This document shows, one piece after another, positions 24,019-33,676 of a stretch of DNA of 64,000 nt. The translations under genes were made by a program, and so were the position numbers. The notes under the pieces were generated by a model, which saw only the letters and a program-made list of their open reading frames with translations, did not search any database and was not told the DNA's origin. Numbering within the stretch: position 1 is the first letter of the stretch; each line of letters opens with the position of its first letter. Source of the DNA: UBA1444 sp964521625 (GTDB lineage Bacteria; Bacillota; Negativicutes; UBA1444); assembly GCA_964521625.1 (NCBI GenBank), contig CAZFSM010000006.1, positions 62,001-126,000 of the forward strand, read 5' to 3'.

Positions 24019-25293
24019 CTAGTCCTTTCTCTCTACAATATAGGCAGCCAACTGGCCGGCGAGTGACGCAGGCAGCAAAGTTCGCACTTTTACGCCGTCG
24101 GGAGTATATTCTTTTTCCTGAATAACGGCCTGTTCGTGCAATATGTTTAGTACGCCGGAAGATTCGTAAGGAATCAGCAAATCCAGTGAACGATCCAGGT
24201 GGCTCAGAAGATCGTCAAGCGCAACCAATAAATCGTTCACCCCTTCCCCATCCTTGGCTGAAATGGCAACCGAGTCCGGTTTCCATAATAAACGCCGGAA
24301 TTTGGCGGGTCCGCTCAGGCAATCCACTTTGTTCATAACAGTGAGGACTTTTTTATCAGCGGCGCCCAGCTCTTTCAACACTTCGTAAACTGAGCGGCTC
24401 TGCTCTTCCCATTCTTCCGAGCTGGCGTCGATGACATGCATCAACACGTCCGCATACACCACTTCTTCCAGAGTAGCGCGAAAAGCGGCAATCAGGGCGT
24501 GCGGCAGTTTTCTGATGAAACCGACCGTATCCGCCAGCAGCAATTTGCGTCCCGAGGGCAGCACCAACATGCGGATAGTCGGGTCCAGCGTCGCGAACAG
24601 CTTGTCTTCTACCAGCACGCCCGCATCGGTCAGCCGATTCAACAACGTCGATTTACCGGCATTGGTATAGCCGACAATCGCCACGCAAGGCAAGCCCGAC
24701 TGTACGCGGCGGTTTCGTTGCAGCGTCCGTTGCGCAGACACGGCATCGAGCGCTTCTTCAATATCGTGAATTTTGTCGCGGATCGTCCGTCGGTCCACTT
24801 CCAGTTTGGTTTCACCGGGTCCTCTGGTGCCGATGCCGCCGCCCAGCCGGGACATGACCAGGCCTTTCCCTCCCAGGCGAGGCAGCAAATAGCGCATTTG
24901 GGCCAGTTCAACCTGTAACTGTCCTTCATAGGAGTGGGCCCTTTGCGCAAAAATATCCAGAATCAACGCGGTTCGGTCGATGACTTTGACTTCCATGAAT
25001 TTTTCAATATTACGTTGTTGGGCCGGTGACAGCTGGTCGTCAAACACAATGGTCGTAGCCTTCGTTTCCAGTTGCAACGCTTTTAGCTCTTCCAGCTTGC
25101 CTTTGCCGATATAGGTGGCGGTATCGGGACGTTCGCGGCGCTGCATAATCGTACCAACCACTTCGCCGCCAGCCGTTTCCACAAGGCGCTCCAGCTCCGC
25201 CAACGTCTCGTTGACATCCTGCTCTTTGTCGATATCCGTACCGACCAGGATTATCGTTTCTTTGACTTCTTCACTCGAATAAATTTCTTTCAT
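24019..25293 (-). CDS. hflX: GTPase HflX
   Basis: A 424-residue ribosome-associated GTPase. N-terminal HflX domain (~1-195, with RRERPDTATYIGKGKLEELK and FDDQLSPAQQRNIEK), G domain with GYTNAGKSTLLNRL, DTVGFIRKLPH and MNKVD. HflX rescues stalled ribosomes under stress. It follows hfq in the same direction, as in many bacteria, but a terminator-like hairpin with a T-run ends only eight bases before ATG 25293, and no clear ribosome site fits, so expression may depend on read-through or a later start. Confidence 0.94.
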   Translation of the reverse strand: MKEIYSSEEVKETIILVGTDIDKEQDVNETLAELERLVETAGGEVVGTIMQRRERPDTATYIGKGKLEELKALQLETKATTIVFDDQLSPAQQRNIEKFMEVKVIDRTALILDIFAQRAHSYEGQLQVELAQMRYLLPRLGGKGLVMSRLGGGIGTRGPGETKLEVDRRTIRDKIHDIEEALDAVSAQRTLQRNRRVQSGLPCVAIVGYTNAGKSTLLNRLTDAGVLVEDKLFATLDPTIRMLVLPSGRKLLLADTVGFIRKLPHALIAAFRATLEEVVYADVLMHVIDASSEEWEEQSRSVYEVLKELGAADKKVLTVMNKVDCLSGPAKFRRLLWKPDSVAISAKDGEGVNDLLVALDDLLSHLDRSLDLLIPYESSGVLNILHEQAVIQEKEYTPDGVKVRTLLPASLAGQLAAYIVERKD

Positions 25294-25301
25294 ACATTCA
25301 C

Positions 25302-25334
25302 AAAAAAAGCCTCAGGCCATGCACCCAAGGCTTT
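25302..25334 (-). terminator. Terminator-like hairpin between hfq and hflX
   Basis: On the minus strand AAAGCCT (25328-25334) pairs with AGGCTTT (25306-25312), the inner GG and CC can extend the stem, and seven T follow. It lies 13 bases after the hfq stop and directly before hflX, so it either ends hfq transcripts or attenuates hflX. Confidence 0.75.
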
Positions 25335-25347
25335 ATCCTTTCGAATA

Positions 25348-25602
25348 CTATTGGCTTGCGGGTTCATCACGCTTTTCGGTAAAAATTGATTGGAGCGGCT
25401 TAATCGGCGTGATGGTCGATATGGCATGTTTATAAACTAATTGCTGCTTGCCGTCATTTTCCAGAATCACGGTGAAATTGTCGAATCCTTTCACTGCGCC
25501 GCGCAGTTGAAATCCATTCGCCAGGTAGATGATCACCGGGATGTTTTCTTTGCGAATCTGATTCAGGAAACTGTCTTGCAGATTCAACAATTTTGTGTTC
25601 AT
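25348..25602 (-). CDS. hfq: RNA chaperone Hfq
   Basis: An 84-residue Hfq with the Sm1 motif (QDSFLNQIRKENIPVIIYLANGFQLRG region, ~9-35) and Sm2 signature YKHAISTI (56-63). Both RNA-binding faces look intact; the C-terminal tail is short (~20 residues, acidic/basic mix). It forms a hexamer that pairs small RNAs with mRNAs. The miaA-hfq-hflX order is conserved broadly. AGGAGGTGTGGT precedes ATG 25602. Confidence 0.97.
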   Translation of the reverse strand: MNTKLLNLQDSFLNQIRKENIPVIIYLANGFQLRGAVKGFDNFTVILENDGKQQLVYKHAISTITPIKPLQSIFTEKRDEPASQ

Positions 25603-25636
25603 ACCACACCTCCTATCACTTGATTACACGATAATT

Positions 25637-26575
25637 CTACTTGATTGTAAATTTTTCCGCAACCCGCTTGTTCATTGCTGCCAAAGCGCTTTCAGAAATC
25701 CCCCCCGCTGCAAGATCAATCCACTCCAGATATGGCATCCGGCGAAACCAGGTCAGCTGGCGCTTGGCATACCGGCGGCTGGATTGCTTGATCAGGTTGA
25801 TCGCGGTTTCCTGTGGTAGGTTTTCCTGAATACAGGCGACAAGTTCCTTATAGCCGATTGCCTGCAAAGCGGTTGCGTCACTGGCAAGACCTTTGTCGAG
25901 CAAGGCTGCGACTTCGGCCGGCAACCCTTGTTCCACCATGCTGTCAACCCGCATTTCAATGCGTCGGTACAATTCCTGGCGGTCCATTGATAAACCGAAT
26001 ACCAGGCAGTCAAACTGCAGGCTGGCCGCCTTATTATTCGATAGCGGACGGTTTTCAGTCGTAGTTACTTCCAGCGCCCGCAGAATGCGTTTGCGGTCAT
26101 GCGGGTGGATACTGGCAGCGCTAATGGGATCGAGCTCGCTCAATGTATGATAAAGTTTTTCAGTCGGCGTCCCGTTCTGATCCGCTTCATCACTAGCCGC
26201 TAGCGTAGTGCGTAAGGGCGTTTTGCCAGTCGGGCTGAATTGGTAGCCTTCCAGCAGCGCCTGAATGTAGAGGCCGGTTCCGCCGACCAGAATCGGCAGT
26301 TTGCCCCGCTGGTTGATCTGGCTGATTGCTTCGCTGGCAATTTGTTGAAATTCGACGACCGAGAACGGCTCGGCCGGATCTTTGATATCTATCAGATGGT
26401 GCGGCGTCAAATTTCTTTCTTCGCGTGAAGGTTTTGCGGTGCCGATATCCATGCCGCGATAGACGCACATGGAATCGCCGGATACGATTTCACCGCCGAT
26501 TTGTTGCGCCAGTTGCATGGCCAGAGCACTTTTGCCAACCGCGGTTGGGCCGACAATCACAATCAGACGGTTCAA
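25637..26575 (-). CDS. miaA: tRNA dimethylallyltransferase
   Basis: A 312-residue MiaA: P-loop IVGPTAVGKSALAM, GGEIVSGDSMCVYRGMDIGTAKPS, HHLIDIKDPAEPFSV, PILVGGTGLYIQALLEG and RRYAKRQLTWFRRMP near the end. It transfers dimethylallyl from DMAPP to A37 of tRNAs reading UNN codons; MiaB, encoded a few genes upstream, then adds the methylthio group. TTG 26575 overlaps the stop of the methyltransferase gene (TTGA). Confidence 0.97.
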   Translation of the reverse strand: MNRLIVIVGPTAVGKSALAMQLAQQIGGEIVSGDSMCVYRGMDIGTAKPSREERNLTPHHLIDIKDPAEPFSVVEFQQIASEAISQINQRGKLPILVGGTGLYIQALLEGYQFSPTGKTPLRTTLAASDEADQNGTPTEKLYHTLSELDPISAASIHPHDRKRILRALEVTTTENRPLSNNKAASLQFDCLVFGLSMDRQELYRRIEMRVDSMVEQGLPAEVAALLDKGLASDATALQAIGYKELVACIQENLPQETAINLIKQSSRRYAKRQLTWFRRMPYLEWIDLAAGGISESALAAMNKRVAEKFTIK

Positions 26576-27387
26576 GTCAGATCGTCCCCCTTGTGCAGTA
26601 TACCGTACTGGACCGAGCTATGCTGCCCGCCGCCAAACTGGCGGATGCCCAGCCGGTTAAACTCCGGGCTGCCGGCCAATTCTTTGACTACCACCCGCGA
26701 ACGGGCGACTCTTAGCGCTTGCTGCAGTGCACCCCGGTCCAGCGGCTGCGGGTTGGCGTAATCGCGCAGCGATTGAATACCGGCGCTGGATTGTTTCGGT
26801 CGACGAAACATCGGATCGAAATATACCACATCAAAACAACCATCCGGCAGTTGCGCCAGATAGGTTGTGTGATTAGCCGTGATCACTTCGACGCGACTGG
26901 CTGCTTGTCGCAATTCCGGCCGGCAATCTGCAGCATCCTCGGTCAGGGCGGCAATCCCCCAACGGGTGATCAATGAAACCAACGGACTCGATTCAAGACC
27001 GCAAACTTTTCCCGTTGCCCCGACAATATGCGCAGCAACCAGCGCATCGGCAGCCAGACCCAATGTGCAATCCAGCACAGACATACCAGATTCCAGCGTC
27101 AGGGATTTTACCAACGGATCATTGCCAGTCCGCAACAAATTCAGGATGCGCAGTTCAGATAAGCCGCGATGAAAAAAGAACTTGCTGGCTGAATTGGTGA
27201 CAACTGGTTGCTGATTTTCAATAACGATAATTTGTGTCGTTTTATATTTTTGCATTAATTCCAGCATGGACTGACGGTTTCTGTTCACACAGGGAATCGC
27301 CAATTCATTGGCAACCCGTTCAGCCGCCAAAACATCCGCCGCAATTTCCCGTAAGGAAGTTGTGACAATCATCGATTCGGCAATCAT
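26572..27387 (-). CDS. Class I SAM-dependent methyltransferase, RsmJ-like
   Basis: A 271-residue protein with a SAM-binding Rossmann domain (~75-250): GMSVLDCTLGLAADALVAAH resembles motif I and VVYFDPMFRRPKQSS is a DPPY-like catalytic motif, as in the RsmJ (16S rRNA m2G1516) family. The N-terminal ~70 residues hold a small alpha/beta domain. Start ATG overlaps the mutL stop and its stop overlaps miaA, placing it inside the mutSL-miaA operon, a common arrangement in Negativicutes as I recall. The target nucleotide is not established. Confidence 0.8.
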   Translation of the reverse strand: MIAESMIVTTSLREIAADVLAAERVANELAIPCVNRNRQSMLELMQKYKTTQIIVIENQQPVVTNSASKFFFHRGLSELRILNLLRTGNDPLVKSLTLESGMSVLDCTLGLAADALVAAHIVGATGKVCGLESSPLVSLITRWGIAALTEDAADCRPELRQAASRVEVITANHTTYLAQLPDGCFDVVYFDPMFRRPKQSSAGIQSLRDYANPQPLDRGALQQALRVARSRVVVKELAGSPEFNRLGIRQFGGGQHSSVQYGILHKGDDLT

Positions 27388-29231
27388 AGGCGCTTGAATA
27401 ACTTGGCCAAATCCTGCTCGGTAAATCGGATCAGGGTCGGTCTGCCATGCGGGCAGGTATAGGGCCGCGGTGTGTTAAGCAAATCATCCAACAGTCCCTG
27501 CATCTGCTGCTGGTTCAGGTTCTGACCGAAGCGAACCGCCATGTGGCAGGCTGCGGTTTCGATCCAGAGCTTGCGCAAGGCTTCGATGTCCGGTACTTTA
27601 TAAGTTTGCGCTGCCGCTAATATCTGGCGGAACAGTGCGCCCGCTTCCTTGGGCGGGATGTGGGTCGGCAGCTCGGACAGGCGGACGGATGCCGGGCCCA
27701 CCCAGTCGAAAATAAAGCCGAGTCCAGCCAGTTCATTGCTGAACGACTCAGCAGCCTGGACTTCCAGCGGATCAAGGTCCAGAATATCAGGAATCAACAG
27801 GGTCTGAAATGCTGAAGGGCTTTGTTGGCTCGATAGCAGATCAAATAAAATCCGTTCGTGCGCGGCATGTTGATCGACAATATACAGGCAATCGCCATCG
27901 GTCGCAAGGATATAGCACTGTTTGAATTGCGAAATCGCCAGCAGGCGCGGCGCGGCGGGTAAATTTGGGGCCAATTGTGCAGAGGCGGATTCTGTCGATG
28001 GGCTAATTCTTCCCTCCGCAGGCAAGGCGGTTACTAAAATCGGGTTCTTTGCCTGCTCGTTTGCCTCACGGTCGAAATTCGTTTCCCCTGCCCGACGCTC
28101 CGGCATCGGCCAGTAGTTGACGGCAGAAGTGCGGCGTGGCTCGTCCAGAACCGGCAAAGATTCCTGCACGTAAGTCGGTTGATAGGCTGGACGATAGTTT
28201 GCATGGTCAAAAGCGGCAGCCGCTTCGGCGGGATGCTCCGGTGTTAGCAGCACGGCTTTCAATGCGGCGTGGACGGCCCGAAACAAGGCCCGTTCATCCT
28301 GAAATTTAACTTCGGCTTTTTGCGGATGCACGTTGACATCGATCTGCATCGAAGCAATTTCTATATGCAGCGACACCAGCGGATAACTGCCAACCGGCAA
28401 TAAGCTCTGATAAGCTGTATCGACAGCTCGATTAAGCATTCGGCTGCCGATGACTCGGCGGTTGACCGTGAAGCTCTGCCACTGCCGGGACCCTTTACAG
28501 ACCGAGGGTCTGGCGGCAAATCCTCTGATCCGGATATCGCCTTCGCTGTAGTCTACAGGAAACAATTGCGAAAACGTATCCGGCCCGTACAAGGCTGCCA
28601 GAGTATCCGACAGCCGGCCTGTACCGGGAGTCTGCAGGGAAGTACGGCCATTATTGATCAGACGGATCATTACTTCGGGCCGCGAGATGGCAAGGCGAAT
28701 CAAAACATCGTGAATATGGGCGCTTTCGGCCGATGCAGTCTTCATGAATTTAAGCCGCGGCGGCGTATTGAAAAACAAATCGTTGACCATTACGACGGTT
28801 CCCACTTCTGCGCCGCACTCCAGCACATCCTGCACCTGCCCGCCGACAATTTCCAGCCGAGTGCCCAGTTCATTGCCGGGTTGCCGGCTGATCAGGCTGA
28901 ATTTCGAGACAGATGCGATACTGGGCAGAGCTTCGCCGCGAAATCCCATCGAAACTACGGAGAACAAATCATCGGAGCTGCGAATTTTGCTTGTGGCATG
29001 ACGTAGCACCGACATGCGGACATCCTGCTCCGACATGCCGCAACCATCGTCGGTGACGCGAATTTTCCCCACGCCGCCGGCCTCAATTTCCACTTCGATT
29101 CGTTTGGCGCCAGCGTCCAGTGAGTTTTCGACCAGTTCTTTCACCACGGAAGACGGGCGGTCGATTACTTCCCCGGCGGCAATTTTATTAATGGAGGTGT
29201 CGTCAAGCAGTCGAATGATGGGTTCGTTCAC
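27384..29231 (-). CDS. mutL: DNA mismatch repair protein MutL
   Basis: A 615-residue MutL. N-terminal GHKL ATPase (~1-330): KIAAGEVIDRPSSVVKELVE, DAGAKRIEVEIEAGG, DDGCGM, GFRGEALPSIASVS. A linker (~340-420) leads to the C-terminal dimerisation/endonuclease domain: DQHAAHERILFD (the metal-binding DQHAxxERxxYE-type motif with a final D), and a C-terminal ACHMAVRFGQ and CPHGRP(T). The presence of these motifs implies the nicking form of MutL used by bacteria lacking MutH. GTG 29231 overlaps mutS (GTGA). Confidence 0.97.
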   Translation of the reverse strand: MNEPIIRLLDDTSINKIAAGEVIDRPSSVVKELVENSLDAGAKRIEVEIEAGGVGKIRVTDDGCGMSEQDVRMSVLRHATSKIRSSDDLFSVVSMGFRGEALPSIASVSKFSLISRQPGNELGTRLEIVGGQVQDVLECGAEVGTVVMVNDLFFNTPPRLKFMKTASAESAHIHDVLIRLAISRPEVMIRLINNGRTSLQTPGTGRLSDTLAALYGPDTFSQLFPVDYSEGDIRIRGFAARPSVCKGSRQWQSFTVNRRVIGSRMLNRAVDTAYQSLLPVGSYPLVSLHIEIASMQIDVNVHPQKAEVKFQDERALFRAVHAALKAVLLTPEHPAEAAAAFDHANYRPAYQPTYVQESLPVLDEPRRTSAVNYWPMPERRAGETNFDREANEQAKNPILVTALPAEGRISPSTESASAQLAPNLPAAPRLLAISQFKQCYILATDGDCLYIVDQHAAHERILFDLLSSQQSPSAFQTLLIPDILDLDPLEVQAAESFSNELAGLGFIFDWVGPASVRLSELPTHIPPKEAGALFRQILAAAQTYKVPDIEALRKLWIETAACHMAVRFGQNLNQQQMQGLLDDLLNTPRPYTCPHGRPTLIRFTEQDLAKLFKRL

Positions 29232-31813
29232 AGCTTACCGGCCTCCTGTTTCGCCTGTACGGTCAATTTGTGCAGGATATTCAACGCTTCCAGCGGCGTT
29301 AGCGTCATCGCGTCAATCGTCGCCAGTTCATCAGCCAGGCTGGAATGGAATAACGAGGACATAGTGTCTGGTTCTGCTGCCGTTTGCCTGGTCGGCGCCT
29401 GACAGGACGCTTCCGCCTCAATCTGCGACAACAGTTCCTGCGACCGTTCCACCACTTTTCCCGGCAAACCGGCCAATTTGGCGACATGAATCCCGTAACT
29501 CTTATCAGCGCCGCCGGCAATTACCCGTCGCAAGAATACGACATCGTTGCCGCGTTCCTTGACGGCCATCGAATAATTCTGTATCGCCGGTTTCCACTCG
29601 GCCAGACAGGTCAGTTCGTGATAGTGGGTCGCGAAAATTGTTTTGGCATGAATTCGTTCTTTTATATATTCAACTACAGCACGGGCGATGCTCATGCCGT
29701 CAAATGTGCTGGTCCCCCGGCCGATTTCGTCAAGGATCACCAGGCTGCGCGCGGTGGCATTCTTTAATATCTGCGATACTTCCGTCATTTCCAGCATAAA
29801 AGTCGATTGCCCCGTTGCCAGGTCATCACTGGCGCCTACCCGGGTGAAAATCCGGTCAACCGGCGAAATTTCAGCTTCTTTGGCAGGCACGAAAGAACCG
29901 GCCTGCGCCATCAGCGTCAACAGGGCGACCTGCCGCATATAGGTTGATTTACCGGCCATATTCGGCCCGGTCAGAATCATGATTTCGCATTCGTGCGGGT
30001 CCAGCAGCGTATCATTGGGCACGAAAATCTCACCGGCCAATAATCGCTCCACAACCGGATGGCGGCCTTCGCGAATGACGATCCGTTGGTCTTCGGTCAT
30101 TGTCGGTCTCACATAGCGCTGCTGCGCCGCCGCTTCGGCAAATGACAGCAGGCAATCCAGCACCGCAAGATGTTTGGCAGTCGTCTGAATCGCCGTTAAC
30201 CGGTCTTTGATAAAATCGCGCAGTTGCAGAAACAGATGATGTTCCAATGCGACAATTTTTTCTTGAGCGCCGAGAATCTTGGTTTCAAACTCTTTCAACT
30301 CCGGCGTGATATAACGTTCGGCGTTGACCAGAGTCTGTTTGCGGACATAATTTGCCGGCACTGCCGTAGTATTCGCATGCGTCACTTCGATATAATAGCC
30401 AAAAACCTTGTTGTAGCTGATTTTCAGTGATTTAATCCCGGTAGTTTCTTTTTCGCGCGCTTCCAGATCCTGAACCCATTGCCGGCTGTCCCGCGACAGG
30501 CTGCGTAGTTCATCCAGCTCCAAATCATAACCGTCGCGGATAAAACCGCCTTCGCGAATCGAAAATGGTGGTGAGTCGACGACAGCTGCCCGGATCATGT
30601 CGGAGCAGTCGGTGTGGGTTTGCATATGGAAGCCGGCGTCCAATAGCAAGGCGGCATTCAACCCGCAAAGGCACTGCTTCAGTTCGGGCAGAATCTCAAA
30701 GGAACTGCGCAGCGCTGTCAAATCGCGCGCATTGGCTGTGCCCACTTCGATACGGGTGAGAATTCGCTCCAAGTCGTAGACCGACTTCAAGGCTTCACGC
30801 AACGAGCCGCGTACGCGTGGATTTTCGACCATTTCTCCCACCGCGTCATGTCGGCGGCGAATTTCGAGTAGGTTTACCAGCGGCGATTCCAGCCATTGCC
30901 GCAGCAGCCGCCCGCCCATCGCGGTCACCGTAAAGTCAAGTACGGAGAGTAAACTGCCGCGTTTACTGCCTTCCCGCATATTGCGGCTGATTTCCAGATT
31001 GCGCAGTGTAGTTCCGTCAAGCAGCAGCACGTCTTGCAAACTGATTCGGGTTAAGCGGTTGATATGGGTCAGGTTTGCCTTCATTGTCTGATGCAGGTAT
31101 TGCAGCAGATGCGATACCGCAATAAATGCAGCCGGTTCGCTGGGGATATCTGAGGCCGGAAAATGTTGCGCCGGCAATTCCTGCTGCTCTTTAGCATCAT
31201 TGGCGATAAATGTGGTCAAGGTACAATTGGCCATTCGCGATTGCAGAAAGCCTTTTACTTCGTCCCAGCGTTCGAGTTTTCCGGTCAGGATCAGTTCGAC
31301 CGGCGACAGGCGGGAAATCTGATTCAACAGGGCCGGATAACGGTCGGCGCCTTTAAACAAGGTCCAGCTGCACTCGCCTGTGGAAATATCTGCGGCGACC
31401 AACGCCAAATTTGCTTCCTGTTCAGCGATCAGCGCCAGATAGTTGTTGCCGCGATCGGTTAGAGCCGATTCGAATAAAATGGTTCCCGGCGTGACAACAC
31501 GCACGACTTCGCGTTTGACGATGCCTTTAGCAACTTTGGGGTCTTCCACTTGTTCGCAGATCGCGACCCGATAGCCCTTGGCGATTAGCCGGGCAATATA
31601 GCCTTCCACCGCGTGATAAGGAACGCCGCACATGGGAACTCGATTCGCATTGCCGGCTTCGCGCGATGTCAGGGTAATTTCCAGCTCCCGCGCCGCCAGC
31701 TCCGCATCATCAAAAAACAGCTCATAGAAATCCCCCAGCCGAAACATCAGCAAATCCTGGGGATGTTGCCGCTTTACTTCCCGATATTGTTCCATCATCG
31801 GTGTGTAATTCAC
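29228..31813 (-). CDS. mutS: DNA mismatch repair protein MutS
   Basis: About 861 residues from GTG 31813. The mismatch-binding motif is FRLGDFYELFFDDA near the N terminus (Phe-x-Glu type phenylalanine wedge). C-terminal ABC ATPase: GPNMAGKSTYMRQVALL, Walker B VILDEIGRGTSTFDGMS and ATHYHELT. GTG 31813 starts four bases after the miaB stop; longer readings would run far into miaB. It recognises mispairs and recruits MutL, encoded next. Confidence 0.97.
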   Translation of the reverse strand: MNYTPMMEQYREVKRQHPQDLLMFRLGDFYELFFDDAELAARELEITLTSREAGNANRVPMCGVPYHAVEGYIARLIAKGYRVAICEQVEDPKVAKGIVKREVVRVVTPGTILFESALTDRGNNYLALIAEQEANLALVAADISTGECSWTLFKGADRYPALLNQISRLSPVELILTGKLERWDEVKGFLQSRMANCTLTTFIANDAKEQQELPAQHFPASDIPSEPAAFIAVSHLLQYLHQTMKANLTHINRLTRISLQDVLLLDGTTLRNLEISRNMREGSKRGSLLSVLDFTVTAMGGRLLRQWLESPLVNLLEIRRRHDAVGEMVENPRVRGSLREALKSVYDLERILTRIEVGTANARDLTALRSSFEILPELKQCLCGLNAALLLDAGFHMQTHTDCSDMIRAAVVDSPPFSIREGGFIRDGYDLELDELRSLSRDSRQWVQDLEAREKETTGIKSLKISYNKVFGYYIEVTHANTTAVPANYVRKQTLVNAERYITPELKEFETKILGAQEKIVALEHHLFLQLRDFIKDRLTAIQTTAKHLAVLDCLLSFAEAAAQQRYVRPTMTEDQRIVIREGRHPVVERLLAGEIFVPNDTLLDPHECEIMILTGPNMAGKSTYMRQVALLTLMAQAGSFVPAKEAEISPVDRIFTRVGASDDLATGQSTFMLEMTEVSQILKNATARSLVILDEIGRGTSTFDGMSIARAVVEYIKERIHAKTIFATHYHELTCLAEWKPAIQNYSMAVKERGNDVVFLRRVIAGGADKSYGIHVAKLAGLPGKVVERSQELLSQIEAEASCQAPTRQTAAEPDTMSSLFHSSLADELATIDAMTLTPLEALNILHKLTVQAKQEAGKL

Positions 31814-31817
31814 TGGT

Positions 31818-33152
31818 TTATTCAGTCCTTTCAGCGTATGCTTTGCCGCGGAGTAAAAATGTCTGGGCAGCTGTAATTTCAATGGAACGGGTCAGCCCGG
31901 CCTGATCTCCCGGTTCAACCGGCCAGAGCACGATCTTGTTCTGCCGGGTACGGCCGGAGTAAACGGCTGGGTCCGTTTTGCTGGGTCCATCAGCCAGTAC
32001 TTCCACGATGCGGCCAACCCAAGCCTGGTTTGCCGCCAGGCTGATTTCGTTCTGCAAATCCATCAAGCGTTGCAGACGCTGTTTTTTCACAGCCATGGGG
32101 ACCTGGGCTTCCATGGTGGCGGCCGGAGTGCCGGATCGTTTGGAATACAGGAAAGTGAAAGCCGCGTCGAATTTCATTTCCGCCATAAACTGTAGAGTTT
32201 GCTCAAACATCGCATCGGTTTCACCGGGAAAGCCGACAATAATATCGGTGGTTATACTGATATCGGGAATGGCGGCCCGCACCTGCTCCACATGTTTTCG
32301 GTAATCAGCGGTCGAATATTTGCGGTTCATGCGGAGTAAAATTTCATCACAACCAGATTGCACCGGCAGATGTAAGTGTTCGCAAATATTTTGGCCGCCT
32401 GCCATAACTTCGATCAGCGCGGCGCCAAAGTCTTTTGGATGGGAAGTCATAAAACGGATTCGACGAATGCCGCCGTGTCGGTCCACTTCCTGCAGTAAAC
32501 GGGGAAAAGTCCAGCTATCAGGCAGGTTTTTGCCGTAAGAATTGACGTTTTGCCCCAGCAAGGTAATTTCCTGACCACCTGATCCGGCAAACGTTTTTAC
32601 TTCATCCAACACCATTTCAAAGGGACGGCTGCGTTCGGCGCCCCGGACATAGGGCACAATGCAGTAACTGCAATAATTATCGCAACCATACATGATCGGA
32701 ATCCAGGCGCTGCTGCCCTGGTGCCTTTTTTGACCGGATTCCTGCCCCAATCCGTCGCCTGCGTGTTGCCCTGATTCGACCACTCGCTTCCGCGGCTGAT
32801 TATCCTGCAGGATTTCCGGCAAACGGTCGATATTTTGCGTTCCCAAAACAATGTTTACATGCGGCGCCCGGCGTAAAATCGCCTGTTGGTCTTTCTGGGC
32901 CAGACAACCGGCAATGATGATTACTGTTTCCGGCCGTTGTTCCTTGACGTGCTTTAATGCGCCGATATGACCGAAAATCCGGTTCTCCGCACTTTCGCGC
33001 ACGCAGCAGGTATTGATGACGATGACGTCTGCAGACTCGCGCTTATCACAATGAATATACCCCATCCCTTCCAGATGCCCGGCAATTCGTTCGGAATCGC
33101 TGATGTTCATCTGGCAGCCGAAACTCTCAATAAAATAGGTCTGAAATTTCAT
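31818..33152 (-). CDS. miaB: tRNA-2-methylthio-N6-dimethylallyladenosine synthase
   Basis: A 444-residue radical-SAM methylthiotransferase: UPF0004 domain with ESFGCQMNISDSE, NTCCVRESAE and AGCLAQKDQQA (cysteines for the auxiliary cluster), radical-SAM motif CDNYCSYCIVPYVRG and a C-terminal TRAM domain. It acts on i6A37 made by MiaA. It leads the miaB-mutS-mutL-methyltransferase-miaA-hfq run on the minus strand. A 146-base gap without a recognisable gene separates it from the DUF3870 gene. Confidence 0.97.
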   Translation of the reverse strand: MKFQTYFIESFGCQMNISDSERIAGHLEGMGYIHCDKRESADVIVINTCCVRESAENRIFGHIGALKHVKEQRPETVIIIAGCLAQKDQQAILRRAPHVNIVLGTQNIDRLPEILQDNQPRKRVVESGQHAGDGLGQESGQKRHQGSSAWIPIMYGCDNYCSYCIVPYVRGAERSRPFEMVLDEVKTFAGSGGQEITLLGQNVNSYGKNLPDSWTFPRLLQEVDRHGGIRRIRFMTSHPKDFGAALIEVMAGGQNICEHLHLPVQSGCDEILLRMNRKYSTADYRKHVEQVRAAIPDISITTDIIVGFPGETDAMFEQTLQFMAEMKFDAAFTFLYSKRSGTPAATMEAQVPMAVKKQRLQRLMDLQNEISLAANQAWVGRIVEVLADGPSKTDPAVYSGRTRQNKIVLWPVEPGDQAGLTRSIEITAAQTFLLRGKAYAERTE

Positions 33153-33298
33153 CGCAAGTCCACTCCACTCATCTTATTAAACACAAAGCAGCTCTACCGG
33201 ATAAACTCCAGCAGAGCGTTTGTTTGTTCGCATATTGCTCATTCGCGCCATCCGCAGGCCGACAATTGATAACACTACGGTCAAAATCAGTTTCATGC

Positions 33299-33652
33299 TT
33301 AGACGTGGTCAATTTCCAAATTGTTTTGTTCTTCCATGAAACTGCGATACTTGTCGTAAATAATCCGCAATGATGTCATAATTGCTTTTTTCGCGCTGCC
33401 CTGATATTGCTTGTCAATAATCCGCAAAACCGATTCGGGTCCATTTTTCAAAGAATGCCCCAACAACATGTTGGACACATAATTTCTGGCAACCGACGTA
33501 GCCAATGTGCAATCTGCTTCGGTAATTTCGCCGGTGTCCACCCGAACAACGAGAATGACTCCGATGACTTTGTACATCTCACTCGCAGTGATTCCCACCG
33601 GAAGTTTTGCGTACCCGGAAAAAAGAACTAACCCGTCATCATTTGCTGCCAA
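33299..33652 (-). CDS. DUF3870-domain protein
   Basis: A 117-residue protein that fits DUF3870 over nearly its whole length (FSGYAKLPVGITASEMYKVI, DCTLATSVARNYVSNML, ALRIIYDKYRS-type end). It is soluble, with no signal peptide. The family is uncharacterised and common in Clostridia and Negativicutes. TTG 33652 has AGGAGG 12 bases upstream. It ends a same-strand group with the P-loop-Asp23 protein (24 bases upstream), SpoVS and an unknown 177-residue protein. Confidence 0.8.
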   Translation of the reverse strand: MAANDDGLVLFSGYAKLPVGITASEMYKVIGVILVVRVDTGEITEADCTLATSVARNYVSNMLLGHSLKNGPESVLRIIDKQYQGSAKKAIMTSLRIIYDKYRSFMEEQNNLEIDHV

Positions 33653-33676
33653 GTTCCACTTCTTCCTCCTTTCTAC

